This document shows, piece after piece, positions 25,919 to 35,323 of a stretch of DNA of 64,000 nucleotides; position 1 is the first letter of the stretch, and each line of letters opens with the position of its first letter. Made by a program: the position numbers and the translations under genes. Below the pieces are notes generated by a model. That model worked only from the letters and a program-made list of their open reading frames with translations. It did no database searches and was not told where the DNA came from. The stretch is from Pedobacter cryoconitis (GTDB lineage: Bacteria; Bacteroidota; Bacteroidia; Sphingobacteriales; Sphingobacteriaceae): positions 2,108,001-2,172,000 of the forward strand of contig NZ_JACHCG010000001.1 of assembly GCF_014200595.1 (NCBI RefSeq). The letters are read 5' to 3'.

Positions 25919-26488
25919 ATGGATCGGTTAAAAATCATTAGTGCTACAGTTAGACCGGGTAGGAAAGGGCCTTTAGTGGCAGAATGGATTGCTGAAATAG
26001 CAAGAAAATCGGGTACTTTTGAGGTCGAGTTGATAGATTTAGGCCTTCTGGATCTGCCTTTAATGGATGAAATCAATCATCCTGCGATGCAGAAATACGA
26101 ACATGAGCACACCAAAAAATGGAGTGCTAAAATTGAACAGGCTGATGCTTTCATATTTGTAACTGGCGAATATGATTTTGGATATCCTTCGCCTTTGAGA
26201 AATGCGTTGGAATATCTGTATAAAGAATGGAATTACAAAGCTGCCGGAATAGTAAGCTACGGTGGTATTTCTGCCGGAACAAGAGCTGCCAATGCGCTGA
26301 AGAATGATCTGAGCACTTTTAAAATAGTACCTTTGTACGAAGCAGTGAATTTTTCTTTCTTCACAGAGCTGATTAATGAGGACGATATTTTCGTGCCTCA
26401 TGAACGTTCTGAGAAAGCAGCACAAGTGATGCTGAAAGAATTAGTACGCTGGACAAAAGGGTTGAAATTAATCAAGGCTGACCTATAA
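25919..26488 (+). CDS. NADPH-dependent FMN reductase family oxidoreductase
   Basis: The 189-residue flavodoxin-like protein has the FMN-binding start ISATVRPGRKGPLVAEWI and the central FVTGEYDFGYPSPLRNALEYL, both of which match NADPH-dependent FMN reductases (FMN_red, YieF/AzoR group). FSYG-like GIVSYGGISAGTRAANAL is the third block. It reduces flavins, quinones or other small acceptors with NAD(P)H. It may be co-transcribed with galM (10-base gap), though the link in function is not obvious. Confidence 0.87.
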   Translation: MDRLKIISATVRPGRKGPLVAEWIAEIARKSGTFEVELIDLGLLDLPLMDEINHPAMQKYEHEHTKKWSAKIEQADAFIFVTGEYDFGYPSPLRNALEYLYKEWNYKAAGIVSYGGISAGTRAANALKNDLSTFKIVPLYEAVNFSFFTELINEDDIFVPHERSEKAAQVMLKELVRWTKGLKLIKADL

Positions 26489-26515
26489 AAGGTTAACCTT
26501 ATAAATGAAAATACA

Positions 26516-27172
26516 ATGAAAGTAGATATCTGGTCGGATGTGAATTGTCCGTTTTGTTATATAGGAAAGAGAAAGTTTGAGTTGGCACTGGAACAGTTTG
26601 AACATAAGGATAAGGTTGAGGTAGAATGGCACAGTTTTGAGCTGGACCCAAATGCAGAAACCAAACCAGAATTGAATGCTTATGATTATCTGGCAGAGAA
26701 AAAAGGACAGACCAGAGAATGGTCTGTACAAATGCATGAACAGGTTATTGGTGCAGCTGCTGAAGTGGGTTTAAAGTTTGATTTTGATCAGGTTGTAATC
26801 GCGAATTCTTTTAATGCACACAGGCTGATTCAATTGGCTAAAACAAAAGGGCTTGACAATGAAATTGAAGAGCAATTATTTATTGCACACTTCACAGAAG
26901 GAAAAAACATTGATGATTCTACCGTTTTAATTGAAACAGGTAAGGCTGCTGGATTAGATCAGGCTGACATCGAAGCTTTGCTTTCTGATCATACTTTTAC
27001 AGAAGAAGTCCGTGCAGACGAACAGATTGCACAGCAAATTGGCATCAGCGGGGTTCCTTTCTTTATTATCAATCAAAAATTAGCAGTTTCTGGTGCACAG
27101 CCTCCTGCTACTTTTTTAGGGGCATTGGAACAAGCCTGGACTACCAGCTTATCAGAGGGACAGCAATCCTAG
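26516..27172 (+). CDS. DsbA family oxidoreductase (FrnE-like)
   Basis: The 218-residue thioredoxin-fold protein carries the CxxC active site as CPFC at residues 11-14 (SDVNCPFCYIGKRKFE). A cis-proline loop in GISGVPFFIINQK lies near residue 180. Absence of a signal peptide marks the cytosolic FrnE/2-hydroxychromene-2-carboxylate isomerase-like branch, thought to handle polyketides or oxidative stress. It is followed 3 bases later by a PAP2 gene. Confidence 0.9.
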   Translation: MKVDIWSDVNCPFCYIGKRKFELALEQFEHKDKVEVEWHSFELDPNAETKPELNAYDYLAEKKGQTREWSVQMHEQVIGAAAEVGLKFDFDQVVIANSFNAHRLIQLAKTKGLDNEIEEQLFIAHFTEGKNIDDSTVLIETGKAAGLDQADIEALLSDHTFTEEVRADEQIAQQIGISGVPFFIINQKLAVSGAQPPATFLGALEQAWTTSLSEGQQS

Positions 27173-27175
27173 ATA

Positions 27176-27802
27176 ATGGACAGCCTTTTGAAAAAACATA
27201 TAATGGTATTGCAGCTTGTTGTTTTTGCTGCAATACCATTTAAATTAGCTGCACAGGGCGGTTTATCTCCTGATAATCCTATACAGAAAATTGATAACCG
27301 GATCATGATTGATCTTTCTGAACATAGGACACCAGAAAAAACTAACGTGTTCATGTTTTTATCTAAGTATAATAATCTGGTTAATGTAGCGGTTCCCGTA
27401 GGCATATTTGCCGCTGGTGTAATTGACAATGATAAAGGAACCCGCCAGAATGCAATGTATATTGCCAGTAGTTCTGCTGTTAATTTACTGCTGACACTGG
27501 TTATTAAAAAAATTGTAAAACGTCCAAGACCATTTTTGGGACAAGTTAAAATCAATGCGGTCTATTATCCGGGACAAACATCTTTTCCTTCTGGTCATAC
27601 TTCCTCTGCTTTTACAACAGCAACTGCTTTAACACAGGTTTATCATAAATGGTATGTGATCGCACCTGCTTATTTATGGGCATCTTCTATTGGATATTCC
27701 AGAATGTATTTAGGTGTACATTATCCTTCTGATGTAGCTACTGGTGCATTGGTTGGTACAGGCACTGCACTCTCTATGGGATTTTTAAGACCCGGCCATT
27801 AA
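27176..27802 (+). CDS. PAP2 superfamily phosphatase
   Basis: A 208-residue membrane protein with a signal-like N-terminus. The PAP2 tripartite motif is present: KIVKRPRPFL, then TSFPSGHTSSA and SRMYLGVHYPSDVATG. The first Arg/Lys and the two His are the catalytic set. Hydrophobic stretches at about 55-75, 80-100 and 160-200 fit the six-helix membrane core. It dephosphorylates lipid phosphates such as undecaprenyl pyrophosphate or phosphatidate; the substrate cannot be read. It begins 3 bases after the DsbA-like gene. Confidence 0.9.
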   Translation: MDSLLKKHIMVLQLVVFAAIPFKLAAQGGLSPDNPIQKIDNRIMIDLSEHRTPEKTNVFMFLSKYNNLVNVAVPVGIFAAGVIDNDKGTRQNAMYIASSSAVNLLLTLVIKKIVKRPRPFLGQVKINAVYYPGQTSFPSGHTSSAFTTATALTQVYHKWYVIAPAYLWASSIGYSRMYLGVHYPSDVATGALVGTGTALSMGFLRPGH

Positions 27803-27951
27803 ACCATGTTTTCGAAAAATCACCAGTTACACTTACTATAAGTTAAGCTTATCTTCTGAATAAATAAATTAAATCTTCTGACCGGTTAAATAGAAGAGTT
27901 CTAAACAATGTAATCACGTATTGCCTATATTCGCTGCAATTTTAATCGAAT

Positions 27952-29820
27952 ATGAAGAAAATGATACCTATGTTGGTTACATTATGTCTGTCTGCGGGTT
28001 ACGCAGCAGCACAAAGTGATACTACAAAAAATCTAAACGAAGTGATGGTCAGAGAGAACCGCCTTAAACTTCCGTTCTCTAAACAAAACCGTAATATCTG
28101 GATAATTGATAACCAGCAAATTAAGAATCTGCCTTCAAGGTCGATTAGTGAATTACTGAGTTATGTAACAGGAGTCGACGTTCGTCAGCGCGGGCCTGGT
28201 GGGGTACAGGCAGACATCAGTATTGACGGTGGAACCTTTGACCAGACGCTTGTTTTAATCAATGGGGTTAAGGTTTCAGATCCTCAGACGGGTCATAACA
28301 TGATGAATTTACCAATTTCTGTAGATGACATTGACCATATTGAGGTATTAAGAGGCTCTGCATCACGCATATATGGCACAAATGCTTTAACAGGAGCAAT
28401 TAACATTGTAACTAAAGCTGTAACCAGAACCAGTGTTTCTGCAAATGTATTTACCGGGAGCAGTTTTAAAAAGGATGAAGTTAGTGGAGACACTTATGCA
28501 AATTACGGGGTGCGCGCTACCGGAACATTGGCGTTAAAAGAATCCAGTCACTTGTTTTCTGCCGGGCAGGAAGCTGGAAATGGGTACCGTTATAATACTG
28601 CTTTCAATAACCAGAAGTTCTTTTACGAAGGTAAAGTCAACGTAGGAAAAACAGATCAGCTGGAAATTACCGGTGGTTATATCCATAATAAATTTGGTGC
28701 AAACGGTTATTATTCATCTCCGGGTGATAAAGAAGCCGAAGAAACAGTAAAAACAGCGATTGCAGCTGTAGCTTACAAAACGCAGCTAACTTCTTTTTGG
28801 AGTTTGATGCCAAGATTGAGCTATAGAAATAATGTTGATGATTATTTATATATCAAACAAACTCCAGATAAGTTTCATAATCACCACGTTACCCAGGTAT
28901 TGAGTGCTGAGCTGAACAATAGTTTTCAAACCGGAATTGGTGAATTTGGTTTAGGGCTTGAAACCAGAAAAGAAAAAATCAACAGTACAAACCTGGGCAA
29001 AAGAAACAGAGATAATGCTGGCATATACGGAGAATATAAATTTGACCTGGTGAAGAATTTGCTGGTAAACGTAGGGAGTTACGTGAATTATAACTCTGAT
29101 TATGGGTGGCAGGCTTTCCCTGGCATTGATGCGGGATATAATTTTTATGGAAACTGGAAAGTTTTTGTGAATGTTGGAACAGGGCAACGTTTACCAACTT
29201 TTACTGATCTTTATTATAAAGGGCCAACCAATATTGGTAATGACCAGTTACAACCAGAAAAATCCCGCTATGCTGAGGGAGGGATTAAATACAACTCAAC
29301 GCATTTTGTATTAAATGCAAGTCTCTTTAAACGCAGAATTACTAATTTTATTGACTGGGTAAAGGATAAAACAACCGATCCTTGGCAACCTAAGAATTTT
29401 AGTGAATTGAATACCATGGGCTATACATTAAGTGCAGATTATAATACCGGCGCGCTGGAGAACTCTGCTTTTAATAGCTTAAGGTTTGGTCTGGCTTATA
29501 CGTATCTTGATCCTAAGGTTAAAACAACCTTACCGGAAGCTAATATCTCCCGTTATGCTGTAGAATCTTTAAAAAATCAACTGACCGCTACTGTAAATGC
29601 AGAATTTTTGAAAGTAATGGCACTAACCGTAACTGCAAGATATTGCGAACGGATTAGTTATAAAGATTATACTGTGATGGATGCAAGATTAACTTATAAA
29701 TTAAAGCGCAGCAGTATTTATGCAGATGCTTCGAACATCTTCGATGTGAACTTCATACAGGCCGGAGCAGTTCCAATGCCTGGTGTATGGGCAACATTGG
29801 GTTATAAAATTGCTTTATAG
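27952..29820 (+). CDS. TonB-dependent outer membrane receptor (BtuB-like)
   Basis: The 622-residue protein has a signal peptide (MKKMIPMLVTLCLSAGYAAAQ) and a plug domain with LPSRSISELLSYVTGVDVRQR and IDHIEVLRGSASRIYG. It has many aromatic-rich beta-strands and ends with GVWATLGYKIAL. It imports a nutrient across the outer membrane powered by TonB-ExbBD. It lacks an N-terminal carboxypeptidase-like domain and SusD partner, so it is not a SusC type. The plug resembles the BtuB/vitamin B12 class, but no cobalamin riboswitch is visible in the 149 bases upstream, so the ligand remains open. A near -7 match (TATATTCG, 27926-27933) precedes it. Confidence 0.92.
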   Translation: MKKMIPMLVTLCLSAGYAAAQSDTTKNLNEVMVRENRLKLPFSKQNRNIWIIDNQQIKNLPSRSISELLSYVTGVDVRQRGPGGVQADISIDGGTFDQTLVLINGVKVSDPQTGHNMMNLPISVDDIDHIEVLRGSASRIYGTNALTGAINIVTKAVTRTSVSANVFTGSSFKKDEVSGDTYANYGVRATGTLALKESSHLFSAGQEAGNGYRYNTAFNNQKFFYEGKVNVGKTDQLEITGGYIHNKFGANGYYSSPGDKEAEETVKTAIAAVAYKTQLTSFWSLMPRLSYRNNVDDYLYIKQTPDKFHNHHVTQVLSAELNNSFQTGIGEFGLGLETRKEKINSTNLGKRNRDNAGIYGEYKFDLVKNLLVNVGSYVNYNSDYGWQAFPGIDAGYNFYGNWKVFVNVGTGQRLPTFTDLYYKGPTNIGNDQLQPEKSRYAEGGIKYNSTHFVLNASLFKRRITNFIDWVKDKTTDPWQPKNFSELNTMGYTLSADYNTGALENSAFNSLRFGLAYTYLDPKVKTTLPEANISRYAVESLKNQLTATVNAEFLKVMALTVTARYCERISYKDYTVMDARLTYKLKRSSIYADASNIFDVNFIQAGAVPMPGVWATLGYKIAL

Positions 29821-29872
29821 CATTTTTATTTATTTCTTATTCTATGGTAAGATGCAGCAGGATTATTGGAAG

Positions 29873-29880
29873 TAAATTTG
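29873..29880 (+). promoter_or_regulatory. -7 promoter box before the pirin gene
   Basis: TAAATTTG is an exact -7 match, with 25 bases before the pirin ATG at 29906. Confidence 0.45.
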
Positions 29881-29905
29881 TATAACAAACCAAAAGAATA
29901 AGAAT

Positions 29906-30622
29906 ATGGCACAAACAGTTTTGCATACTGCAACCTCAAGAGGTGGAGCAGATCACGGATGGTTAAAAAGTTATCACACTTTTAGCTTTGCTAGTTACTA
30001 CAATCCTGAAAGAGTAAATTTTGGTGCATTAAGAGTTTTAAATGATGATGCAGTAGATGGAGGAAGGGGTTTTGGAGAACATCCACATGATAATATGGAA
30101 ATTATTTCTATTCCTTTATCTGGGTCATTAGAACATAAAGATAGCATGGGTAATATAGGGACTATTGAACCAGGAGAGATCCAGGTTATGAGTGCCGGAA
30201 CCGGAATTTATCATACAGAATATAACAAAAATAAAGATCAGACAGTTAAATTTTTGCAGATATGGGTATTCCCGAATAAAAGGAACGTTGAACCAAGGTA
30301 TGATCAGGTAAAAATTGATACTCCTGAAAAACCAAATACTTTGGTACAGATCTTATCGCCAAAGCCAGATGATGCAGGTGTATGGATTCATCAGGATGCC
30401 TGGTTCAATTTAGGAAAGCTGGAAAAAGGAAGTCAGGTAGACTATTCGTTGCAGAAAAAAGGAAATGGTGCCTATATCTTTGTTTTAGAAGGTGATATTG
30501 AGATCAATGGTCAGGCATTATCTAACAGAGATGGTTTTGGGATCTGGGACACAGATAATTTCATTATACAGGCATCAGCGGATGCGGAATTTTTAATTAT
30601 GGATGTTCCAATGGAATTCTAA
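29906..30622 (+). CDS. Pirin family protein
   Basis: A 238-residue bicupin. The N-terminal cupin contains the metal ligands in GFGEHPHDNMEIISIP and the later SAGTGIYHTEYN. The C-terminal cupin is DAWFNLGKLEKGSQV. Pirins bind iron or another metal and some act as quercetin 2,3-dioxygenases, others as redox-sensing cofactors. The N-terminus SRGGADHGWLKSYHTFSFASYYNP is typical. It is cytosolic and sits 2 bases before the degenerate receiver gene. Confidence 0.93.
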   Translation: MAQTVLHTATSRGGADHGWLKSYHTFSFASYYNPERVNFGALRVLNDDAVDGGRGFGEHPHDNMEIISIPLSGSLEHKDSMGNIGTIEPGEIQVMSAGTGIYHTEYNKNKDQTVKFLQIWVFPNKRNVEPRYDQVKIDTPEKPNTLVQILSPKPDDAGVWIHQDAWFNLGKLEKGSQVDYSLQKKGNGAYIFVLEGDIEINGQALSNRDGFGIWDTDNFIIQASADAEFLIMDVPMEF

Positions 30623-30624
30623 TT

Positions 30625-30936
30625 ATGGAAAACAGGACAGAGATTTTAGTAATTGGCACGCATGAAGACATTTTACAGACTATACTCAGGTTGTTAAATG
30701 CAGAGAGTTTATGGCATGCTGAAGGTGTTTCCAACTGTGAAGAAGCTATTGCGAAATGTAAATCTCATGCTTACCAGGTAATATTGCTTGGCGGTGGATT
30801 AACTGAACTGGAAGAAATGAAGTTGAAAACGGAAATCAGATTAATACATCCCGCAATACATATTATTCCACATTATGGTGGTGGGAGCGGGTTACTTTAT
30901 GCGGAAATTCATGGCGCACTAAATACTGCGAAATAA
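30625..30936 (+). CDS. Degenerate response-regulator receiver-like protein
   Basis: The 103-residue product has the layout of a CheY-like receiver: the first strand TEILVIGTHEDILQTILRLL, then SNCEEAIAKCKSHAYQVILLGGGLTELEEM. In ordinary receivers the position after VILL is the phosphorylated Asp; here it is Gly in a GGGL run. The usual Asp pair near the first strand is also replaced (GTHED). It therefore seems unable to be phosphorylated, a pseudo-receiver. It is coupled to the pirin gene with a 2-base gap. Function is unknown. Confidence 0.65.
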   Translation: MENRTEILVIGTHEDILQTILRLLNAESLWHAEGVSNCEEAIAKCKSHAYQVILLGGGLTELEEMKLKTEIRLIHPAIHIIPHYGGGSGLLYAEIHGALNTAK

Positions 30937-30949
30937 AACCTGATTCTAT

Positions 30950-30990
30950 AAACATAAAAAAACCGGCTATCTGCCGGTTTTTTTATGTTT
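30950..30990. terminator. Strong bidirectional terminator
   Basis: A perfect 18-bp stem (AAACATAAAAAAACCGGC with its complement) has a 5-base loop. Seven A and seven T flank the GC core, so it serves the receiver gene and the YtxH gene. Confidence 0.9.
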
Positions 30991-31010
30991 ATTATTCTAA
31001 CCAGAATAAA

Positions 31011-31445
31011 TTAAGCGTTTTCTATATCGCTTTTTACAGCATTCGCTTTATCCTTAATTTCTTCTTTAGCATCCTTGATATCATCTTTAGCATCGTTGAA
31101 TTTAGATTTTACAGTTTCAACTGCTCTATCTTTTAAATCAACAAGCTCATCGGCTCCGTTTTGCAATTTTTCACCGTAAGTCTGATATTTATTTTTTGCA
31201 GTGTCGGCTATTTGATCCGCACCATCTTTTAGCTTTTCTTTATAAGTCTGCAATTTATCCTTTGCATTATCTGCAAGATCTTTAGTCTTATCTGCTAACA
31301 GGTTCCTGGTTTCTGATCCGCTGCTTGGTGCAAATAATACACCTAAGGCCGCTCCAACTGCTAATCCAGCTAATAAAGCTACAACAACAGGAGTTTTATC
31401 AGTTTGCTTGCCTAAGTGGTCATTAATTAATTTTTTGTAATCCAT
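31011..31445 (-). CDS. YtxH domain-containing protein
   Basis: The 144-residue protein starts MDYKKLINDHLGKQTDK, then has a single membrane-spanning or glycine-zipper segment VVVALLAGLAVGAALGVLFAPSSGSETR, which is the YtxH signature. The remainder is a long amphipathic charged helix with repeated KDKLQTYKEKLKDGADQIADTAKN-type segments. Related proteins are induced by envelope or osmotic stress. The start 31445 is preferred to 31484 since it gives the standard N-terminus. It is monocistronic. Confidence 0.8.
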   Translation of the reverse strand: MDYKKLINDHLGKQTDKTPVVVALLAGLAVGAALGVLFAPSSGSETRNLLADKTKDLADNAKDKLQTYKEKLKDGADQIADTAKNKYQTYGEKLQNGADELVDLKDRAVETVKSKFNDAKDDIKDAKEEIKDKANAVKSDIENA

Positions 31446-31665
31446 GGTAATTAGTTTTTTATGATTAAACTGTATTAATTTCAAGTTGGTAAACAGATTT
31501 GTTGTAATTATGCTTACAGATTATACTGTTCAAAAACCAGTCCATTTTAGATTTTTGAGAAAAATAAATAATATAAAAGCTTTTAACCTACCGGCCGCAT
31601 CAGACAGTTTAAAAAAAAAGGCCCCCCGACTAATCAGAAGGCCGTTAGTATAAATGGTGAATCTG

Positions 31666-32118
31666 TTAGCTTTCAGAAGTAACAGGCTTTCTAACTGTTT
31701 CAATGGACAGTACACCGTCTCCTTCAATCAGAAAGCAAACCAAACCGGCCAGGACCAGGCATGAAAGCCAGAATTCTGAATAAGGTCTGAATATTTGCTG
31801 CTGTGGGAAATTAACATAGAAAACTGCAACCATTAATATTGGGATAATTAACAGGCAGAACAGGCGTGTATGTGTCCCTAAAGCAATGAGCAGACCGCCA
31901 ATAATATGAAGTGCTATAATTAAGTGTGCAATTAAACTGATGGACACCGCTGTCCCCAAACCCGAATCTTCCATCAGGACGGTAAACGCATGTAAATTGA
32001 GTGCAAATGCAACTCCTTTCCAGATCAGTGTTATGCCTAAAACTATTCTCAGATAGTCCAGCCATTTCGGATGGTGGTGATCCCCCCAGTCCTGAATTTT
32101 TGATAGTAGGTTCATCAT
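31666..32118 (-). CDS. DoxX family membrane protein
   Basis: A 150-residue membrane protein with four hydrophobic segments at about 20-45 (IVLGITLIWKGVAFAL), 55-75, 80-100 and 112-130. The opening HHHPKWLDYLRIVLGI and the loop LGTHTRLFCLL fit DoxX/DoxD-like proteins, found with quinone or sulfur oxidoreductases but often of unknown role. It has no clear operon partner. Confidence 0.75.
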   Translation of the reverse strand: MMNLLSKIQDWGDHHHPKWLDYLRIVLGITLIWKGVAFALNLHAFTVLMEDSGLGTAVSISLIAHLIIALHIIGGLLIALGTHTRLFCLLIIPILMVAVFYVNFPQQQIFRPYSEFWLSCLVLAGLVCFLIEGDGVLSIETVRKPVTSES

Positions 32119-32239
32119 GATGTTATATTTTGGTTACATCAATGTACGAAATAATCTCCTGCATATCAAGCTATATAAGGTTAATTATATTGTTATTATA
32201 ACCATTGGATTAATATGCCCGATAACAAATTAAATTAAA

Positions 32240-32247
32240 TAAATTTG
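32240..32247 (+). promoter_or_regulatory. -7 promoter box before the 122-codon gene
   Basis: TAAATTTG (32240-32247) matches the -7 box and sits 18 bases before the ATG at 32266. It overlaps the in-frame TTG at 32245, which argues against that TTG as the start. Confidence 0.45.
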
Positions 32248-32265
32248 CACACTTATAAATTATAC

Positions 32266-32613
32266 ATGATCGAGCCAACATTATATTACGAAACCATCAA
32301 CAGGAATGCAGTCCTGATCAAAGCGAAAAAACCATTTTATGACTGGATCAACTATGTAGACCCTGAATTCCCTGTAATTGATAATGATGAAGGGACTGTA
32401 TATCTGATCAAGGAACAAAAAACAAAGGCAAAAATTGAAAGCTGGTTAAAGAAAAACTTTGATCAATTGTTTAAAAATGAGCTTAGAGACTACCATACAG
32501 ATGAGAATGACTGGCCTCAGAAACGTACTTATAAAGTTTTCCAGGAATGGTTCACCATTGAAATATCGTCAATGATCGTTGATCTTCAAGATACTGATAT
32601 TGTAAAAAGTTAA
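32266..32613 (+). CDS. Conserved small protein of unknown function
   Basis: The 115-residue protein begins MIEPTLYYETINRNAVLIKA and contains KKPFYDWINYVDPEFPVI and a C-terminal WPQKRTYKVFQEWFTIEIS. It has no recognisable domain, signal or membrane segment. It looks like a family confined to Bacteroidota. It precedes the glucosidase gene by 52 bases and may be independent. Function unknown. Confidence 0.65.
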   Translation: MIEPTLYYETINRNAVLIKAKKPFYDWINYVDPEFPVIDNDEGTVYLIKEQKTKAKIESWLKKNFDQLFKNELRDYHTDENDWPQKRTYKVFQEWFTIEISSMIVDLQDTDIVKS

Positions 32614-32665
32614 GCTATTCTGTGATCCTTTCTTTAATTCGTTTAACAATCGTTATTATTGAAAT

Positions 32666-35290
32666 ATGAACTCCAAAGAACACCTTAATCCAGAACAGCA
32701 GCGCCTCAGCAGCCATTACAATCAAGAAAACAACTGGCTTAAGTGGGGGCCTTATGTATCTGATCGTCAATGGGGCACAGTGAGAGAAGATTATAGCTAT
32801 AATGGAGAGGTCTGGGACTATACAACCCATGATACTGCCAGAAGTAAAGCTTATCGGTGGGGTGAGGAAGGGATAGGGGGTTTTAGTGACGACCAGCAAA
32901 ACTTATGTATTGGCCTTGCACTTTGGAATGGTAAAGATGCCATTCTTAAGGAACGCCTTTTTGGCCTGACCAATGCCGAGGGAAATCATGGAGAAGATGT
33001 AAAAGAGTTATACTATCATCTGGATAGCAGTCCTACACACAGCTACATGAAAATGCTGTATAAATATCCTTTTCAAGCCTTTCCTTATGAATTACTTTTG
33101 AGTGAAAATGCAAAGAGGAGCAAAACAGAACCGGAATTTGAATTGATTGACACTGGTTTGTTCGATCATGATGAATACGGAGATATTTTTATTGAATATG
33201 CTAAAAATAAAGAAGAGGACCTGCTGATTAAATATACTGTATTTAACAGATCTGCCGCTCCGGTAACTTTAGATATCATCCCTCAGCTATGGTTCCGGAA
33301 TACCTGGTTTGATGGAGAACATGGGGTTAAACCTGAAATTTTGAATCAGGGTAATCACACCTTACTATTAAGATCAGACCATATTGGGGATTATCATTGT
33401 TATGCAGATGGGAATTCGAAATTTCTGTTTACAGATAATGAAACCAATAACCAACGTTTATATCAGGCTGATAATGTGAGTCGTTATGTCAAAGACGGAA
33501 TCAATGAATATATAGTTAATGGAAATAAAAATGCTGTTAATCCTGATAATCTAGGAACAAAAGCAGGCATCTGGTATCATTTAACCATTCCAGCGGGTGA
33601 AAGCAGTACCGTCAGAATCAGGCTAAGCAAAGATAAAGTGTCACAGCCCTTTAATGATTTTGATGAAATATTTTCATTGCGCCTTCAGGAAACAGACGCC
33701 TTTTATGCAGCTAAACAAGCTGAGACCACCGATACAGATGAAAAATCAATGCAGCGTCAGGCATGGGCCGGGATGTTCTGGAACAAGCAATTTTACAGTT
33801 TTGATGTCAATAGATGGCTGAATGGGGACGCAGGACAACCAGCACCTCCTAAACAAAGAAGAACTGGCAGAAATTCACACTGGAAACATTTTGTAGCTAA
33901 CGATATCCTTTCTATGCCTGATAAATGGGAATATCCATGGTTTGCAGCATGGGATCTTGCTTTTCATTGCATCAGCTTTGCACCTTTAGACCCTGATTTT
34001 GCCAAAGAACAATTAAGATTAATGGTTAGTGCCAATTATATGCACCCAAGCGGACAATTGCCTGCTTACGAATGGGATTTTGGCGATGTAAACCCTCCGG
34101 TTCATGCGATGGCCACCTGGCATGTATATCTGGCAGATAAAGCTCTTAAGGGTGAAGGAGATATTAATTTTCTGGTAGAAATTTTCAATAAACTACTGCT
34201 CAACTTCACCTGGTGGGTAAATCAGAAAGATAGCGAAGGAAACAATATTTTTGAGGGTGGCTTTCTTGGCCTCGATAATATCGGGGTATTTAACCGGAGT
34301 CAGCCAGTACCAGGGGGCGGTTTTCTGGAACAGGCAGATGGTACCAGCTGGATGGCCATGTATGCATTAAATATGCTGCAAATCAGTATGGAGCTTTCGC
34401 TGCATTTTGACGTATTTGAAAGTATGGCTATCAAATTTTCTGAACACTTTTTATATATCGCAGGTTCAATTTCCAATATGGGAGAGGATGCTATCGGACT
34501 GTGGGATGAAGAGGATGGTTTTTATTATGATATGCTCAGAAGACCAGACGGATCTGCTGACCGATTGCGCCTGAGAAGTTTAGTTGGCCTGATCCCAATG
34601 TTTGCCCAGATTGTATTTGATGAGAGTAAATGGGGTAAGCTGCCGAAATTAAAAGAGCGCCTGGAGTGGTTTATGCTTCAAAGACCTGACTTGGTTCAAC
34701 TGGTAAGTCACTGGACAGATACCAAAGGAAATAATCAGCATTTACTTTCCCTGTTAAGAGGACACCGGATGAAATTATTACTGAAACGCATGCTCGATCC
34801 GAATGAATTTCTTTCAGATTATGGTATTCGTTCTGTTTCCAAAGCCTACTGTGCCTATCCTTTTAATTACCAGCTGGATGGCATGGATTATACTGTAAAA
34901 TATATTCCTGCTGAAAGCGATTCAGGAATGTTTGGCGGGAATAGTAATTGGAGAGGCCCCATGTGGATGCCTGTCAATTATCTGATCATTGAATCTCTTA
35001 AAAATTTCCAGGAGTATTACACCGATGATTTTAAAGTGGAATGTCCAACTGGTTCCGGCGAATTTCTAAGTCTTAAAGAAATCGCAGCTTTATTAAGTAA
35101 AAGGTTAAAGTGTATTTTCCTGAAAAATGAGGACGGTGAACGACCCGTATCGGGTGGGAACCCTAAGTTTAACCATGACCCTCATTTTAAAGATTATATA
35201 TTATTCCATGAGTATTTCAATGGCGATAATGGTAAAGGGCTTGGCGCTAGTCATCAGACTGGCTGGACAGGCTTGATTGCTCTTCTTTAG
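32666..35290 (+). CDS. Glycoside hydrolase of the GH63-like (MGH1 glucosidase) family
   Basis: An 874-residue cytosolic enzyme. The N-terminal domain starts LKWGPYVSDRQWGTVREDYS, typical of GH63-like proteins. The (alpha/alpha)6 catalytic domain contains WEYPWFAAWDLAFHC, HPSGQLPAYEWDFGDVNPP, and GMFGGNSNWRGPMWMPVNYL near 760. The C-terminal block GASHQTGWTGLIALL closes the fold. The family removes glucose from alpha-glucans or oligosaccharides; the exact sugar is not read from sequence. No signal peptide is seen, so it is likely intracellular. It is followed 33 bases later by proB. Confidence 0.88.
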   Translation: MNSKEHLNPEQQRLSSHYNQENNWLKWGPYVSDRQWGTVREDYSYNGEVWDYTTHDTARSKAYRWGEEGIGGFSDDQQNLCIGLALWNGKDAILKERLFGLTNAEGNHGEDVKELYYHLDSSPTHSYMKMLYKYPFQAFPYELLLSENAKRSKTEPEFELIDTGLFDHDEYGDIFIEYAKNKEEDLLIKYTVFNRSAAPVTLDIIPQLWFRNTWFDGEHGVKPEILNQGNHTLLLRSDHIGDYHCYADGNSKFLFTDNETNNQRLYQADNVSRYVKDGINEYIVNGNKNAVNPDNLGTKAGIWYHLTIPAGESSTVRIRLSKDKVSQPFNDFDEIFSLRLQETDAFYAAKQAETTDTDEKSMQRQAWAGMFWNKQFYSFDVNRWLNGDAGQPAPPKQRRTGRNSHWKHFVANDILSMPDKWEYPWFAAWDLAFHCISFAPLDPDFAKEQLRLMVSANYMHPSGQLPAYEWDFGDVNPPVHAMATWHVYLADKALKGEGDINFLVEIFNKLLLNFTWWVNQKDSEGNNIFEGGFLGLDNIGVFNRSQPVPGGGFLEQADGTSWMAMYALNMLQISMELSLHFDVFESMAIKFSEHFLYIAGSISNMGEDAIGLWDEEDGFYYDMLRRPDGSADRLRLRSLVGLIPMFAQIVFDESKWGKLPKLKERLEWFMLQRPDLVQLVSHWTDTKGNNQHLLSLLRGHRMKLLLKRMLDPNEFLSDYGIRSVSKAYCAYPFNYQLDGMDYTVKYIPAESDSGMFGGNSNWRGPMWMPVNYLIIESLKNFQEYYTDDFKVECPTGSGEFLSLKEIAALLSKRLKCIFLKNEDGERPVSGGNPKFNHDPHFKDYILFHEYFNGDNGKGLGASHQTGWTGLIALL

Positions 35291-35323
35291 TTTTTTATTT
35301 ATAACCTTTACGCTCAATAAACT

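Noticed and set aside
27803..27951. Cobalamin riboswitch before the BtuB-like receptor
   Set aside because: The region is only 149 bases and lacks the conserved B12-box GCCACTG core.
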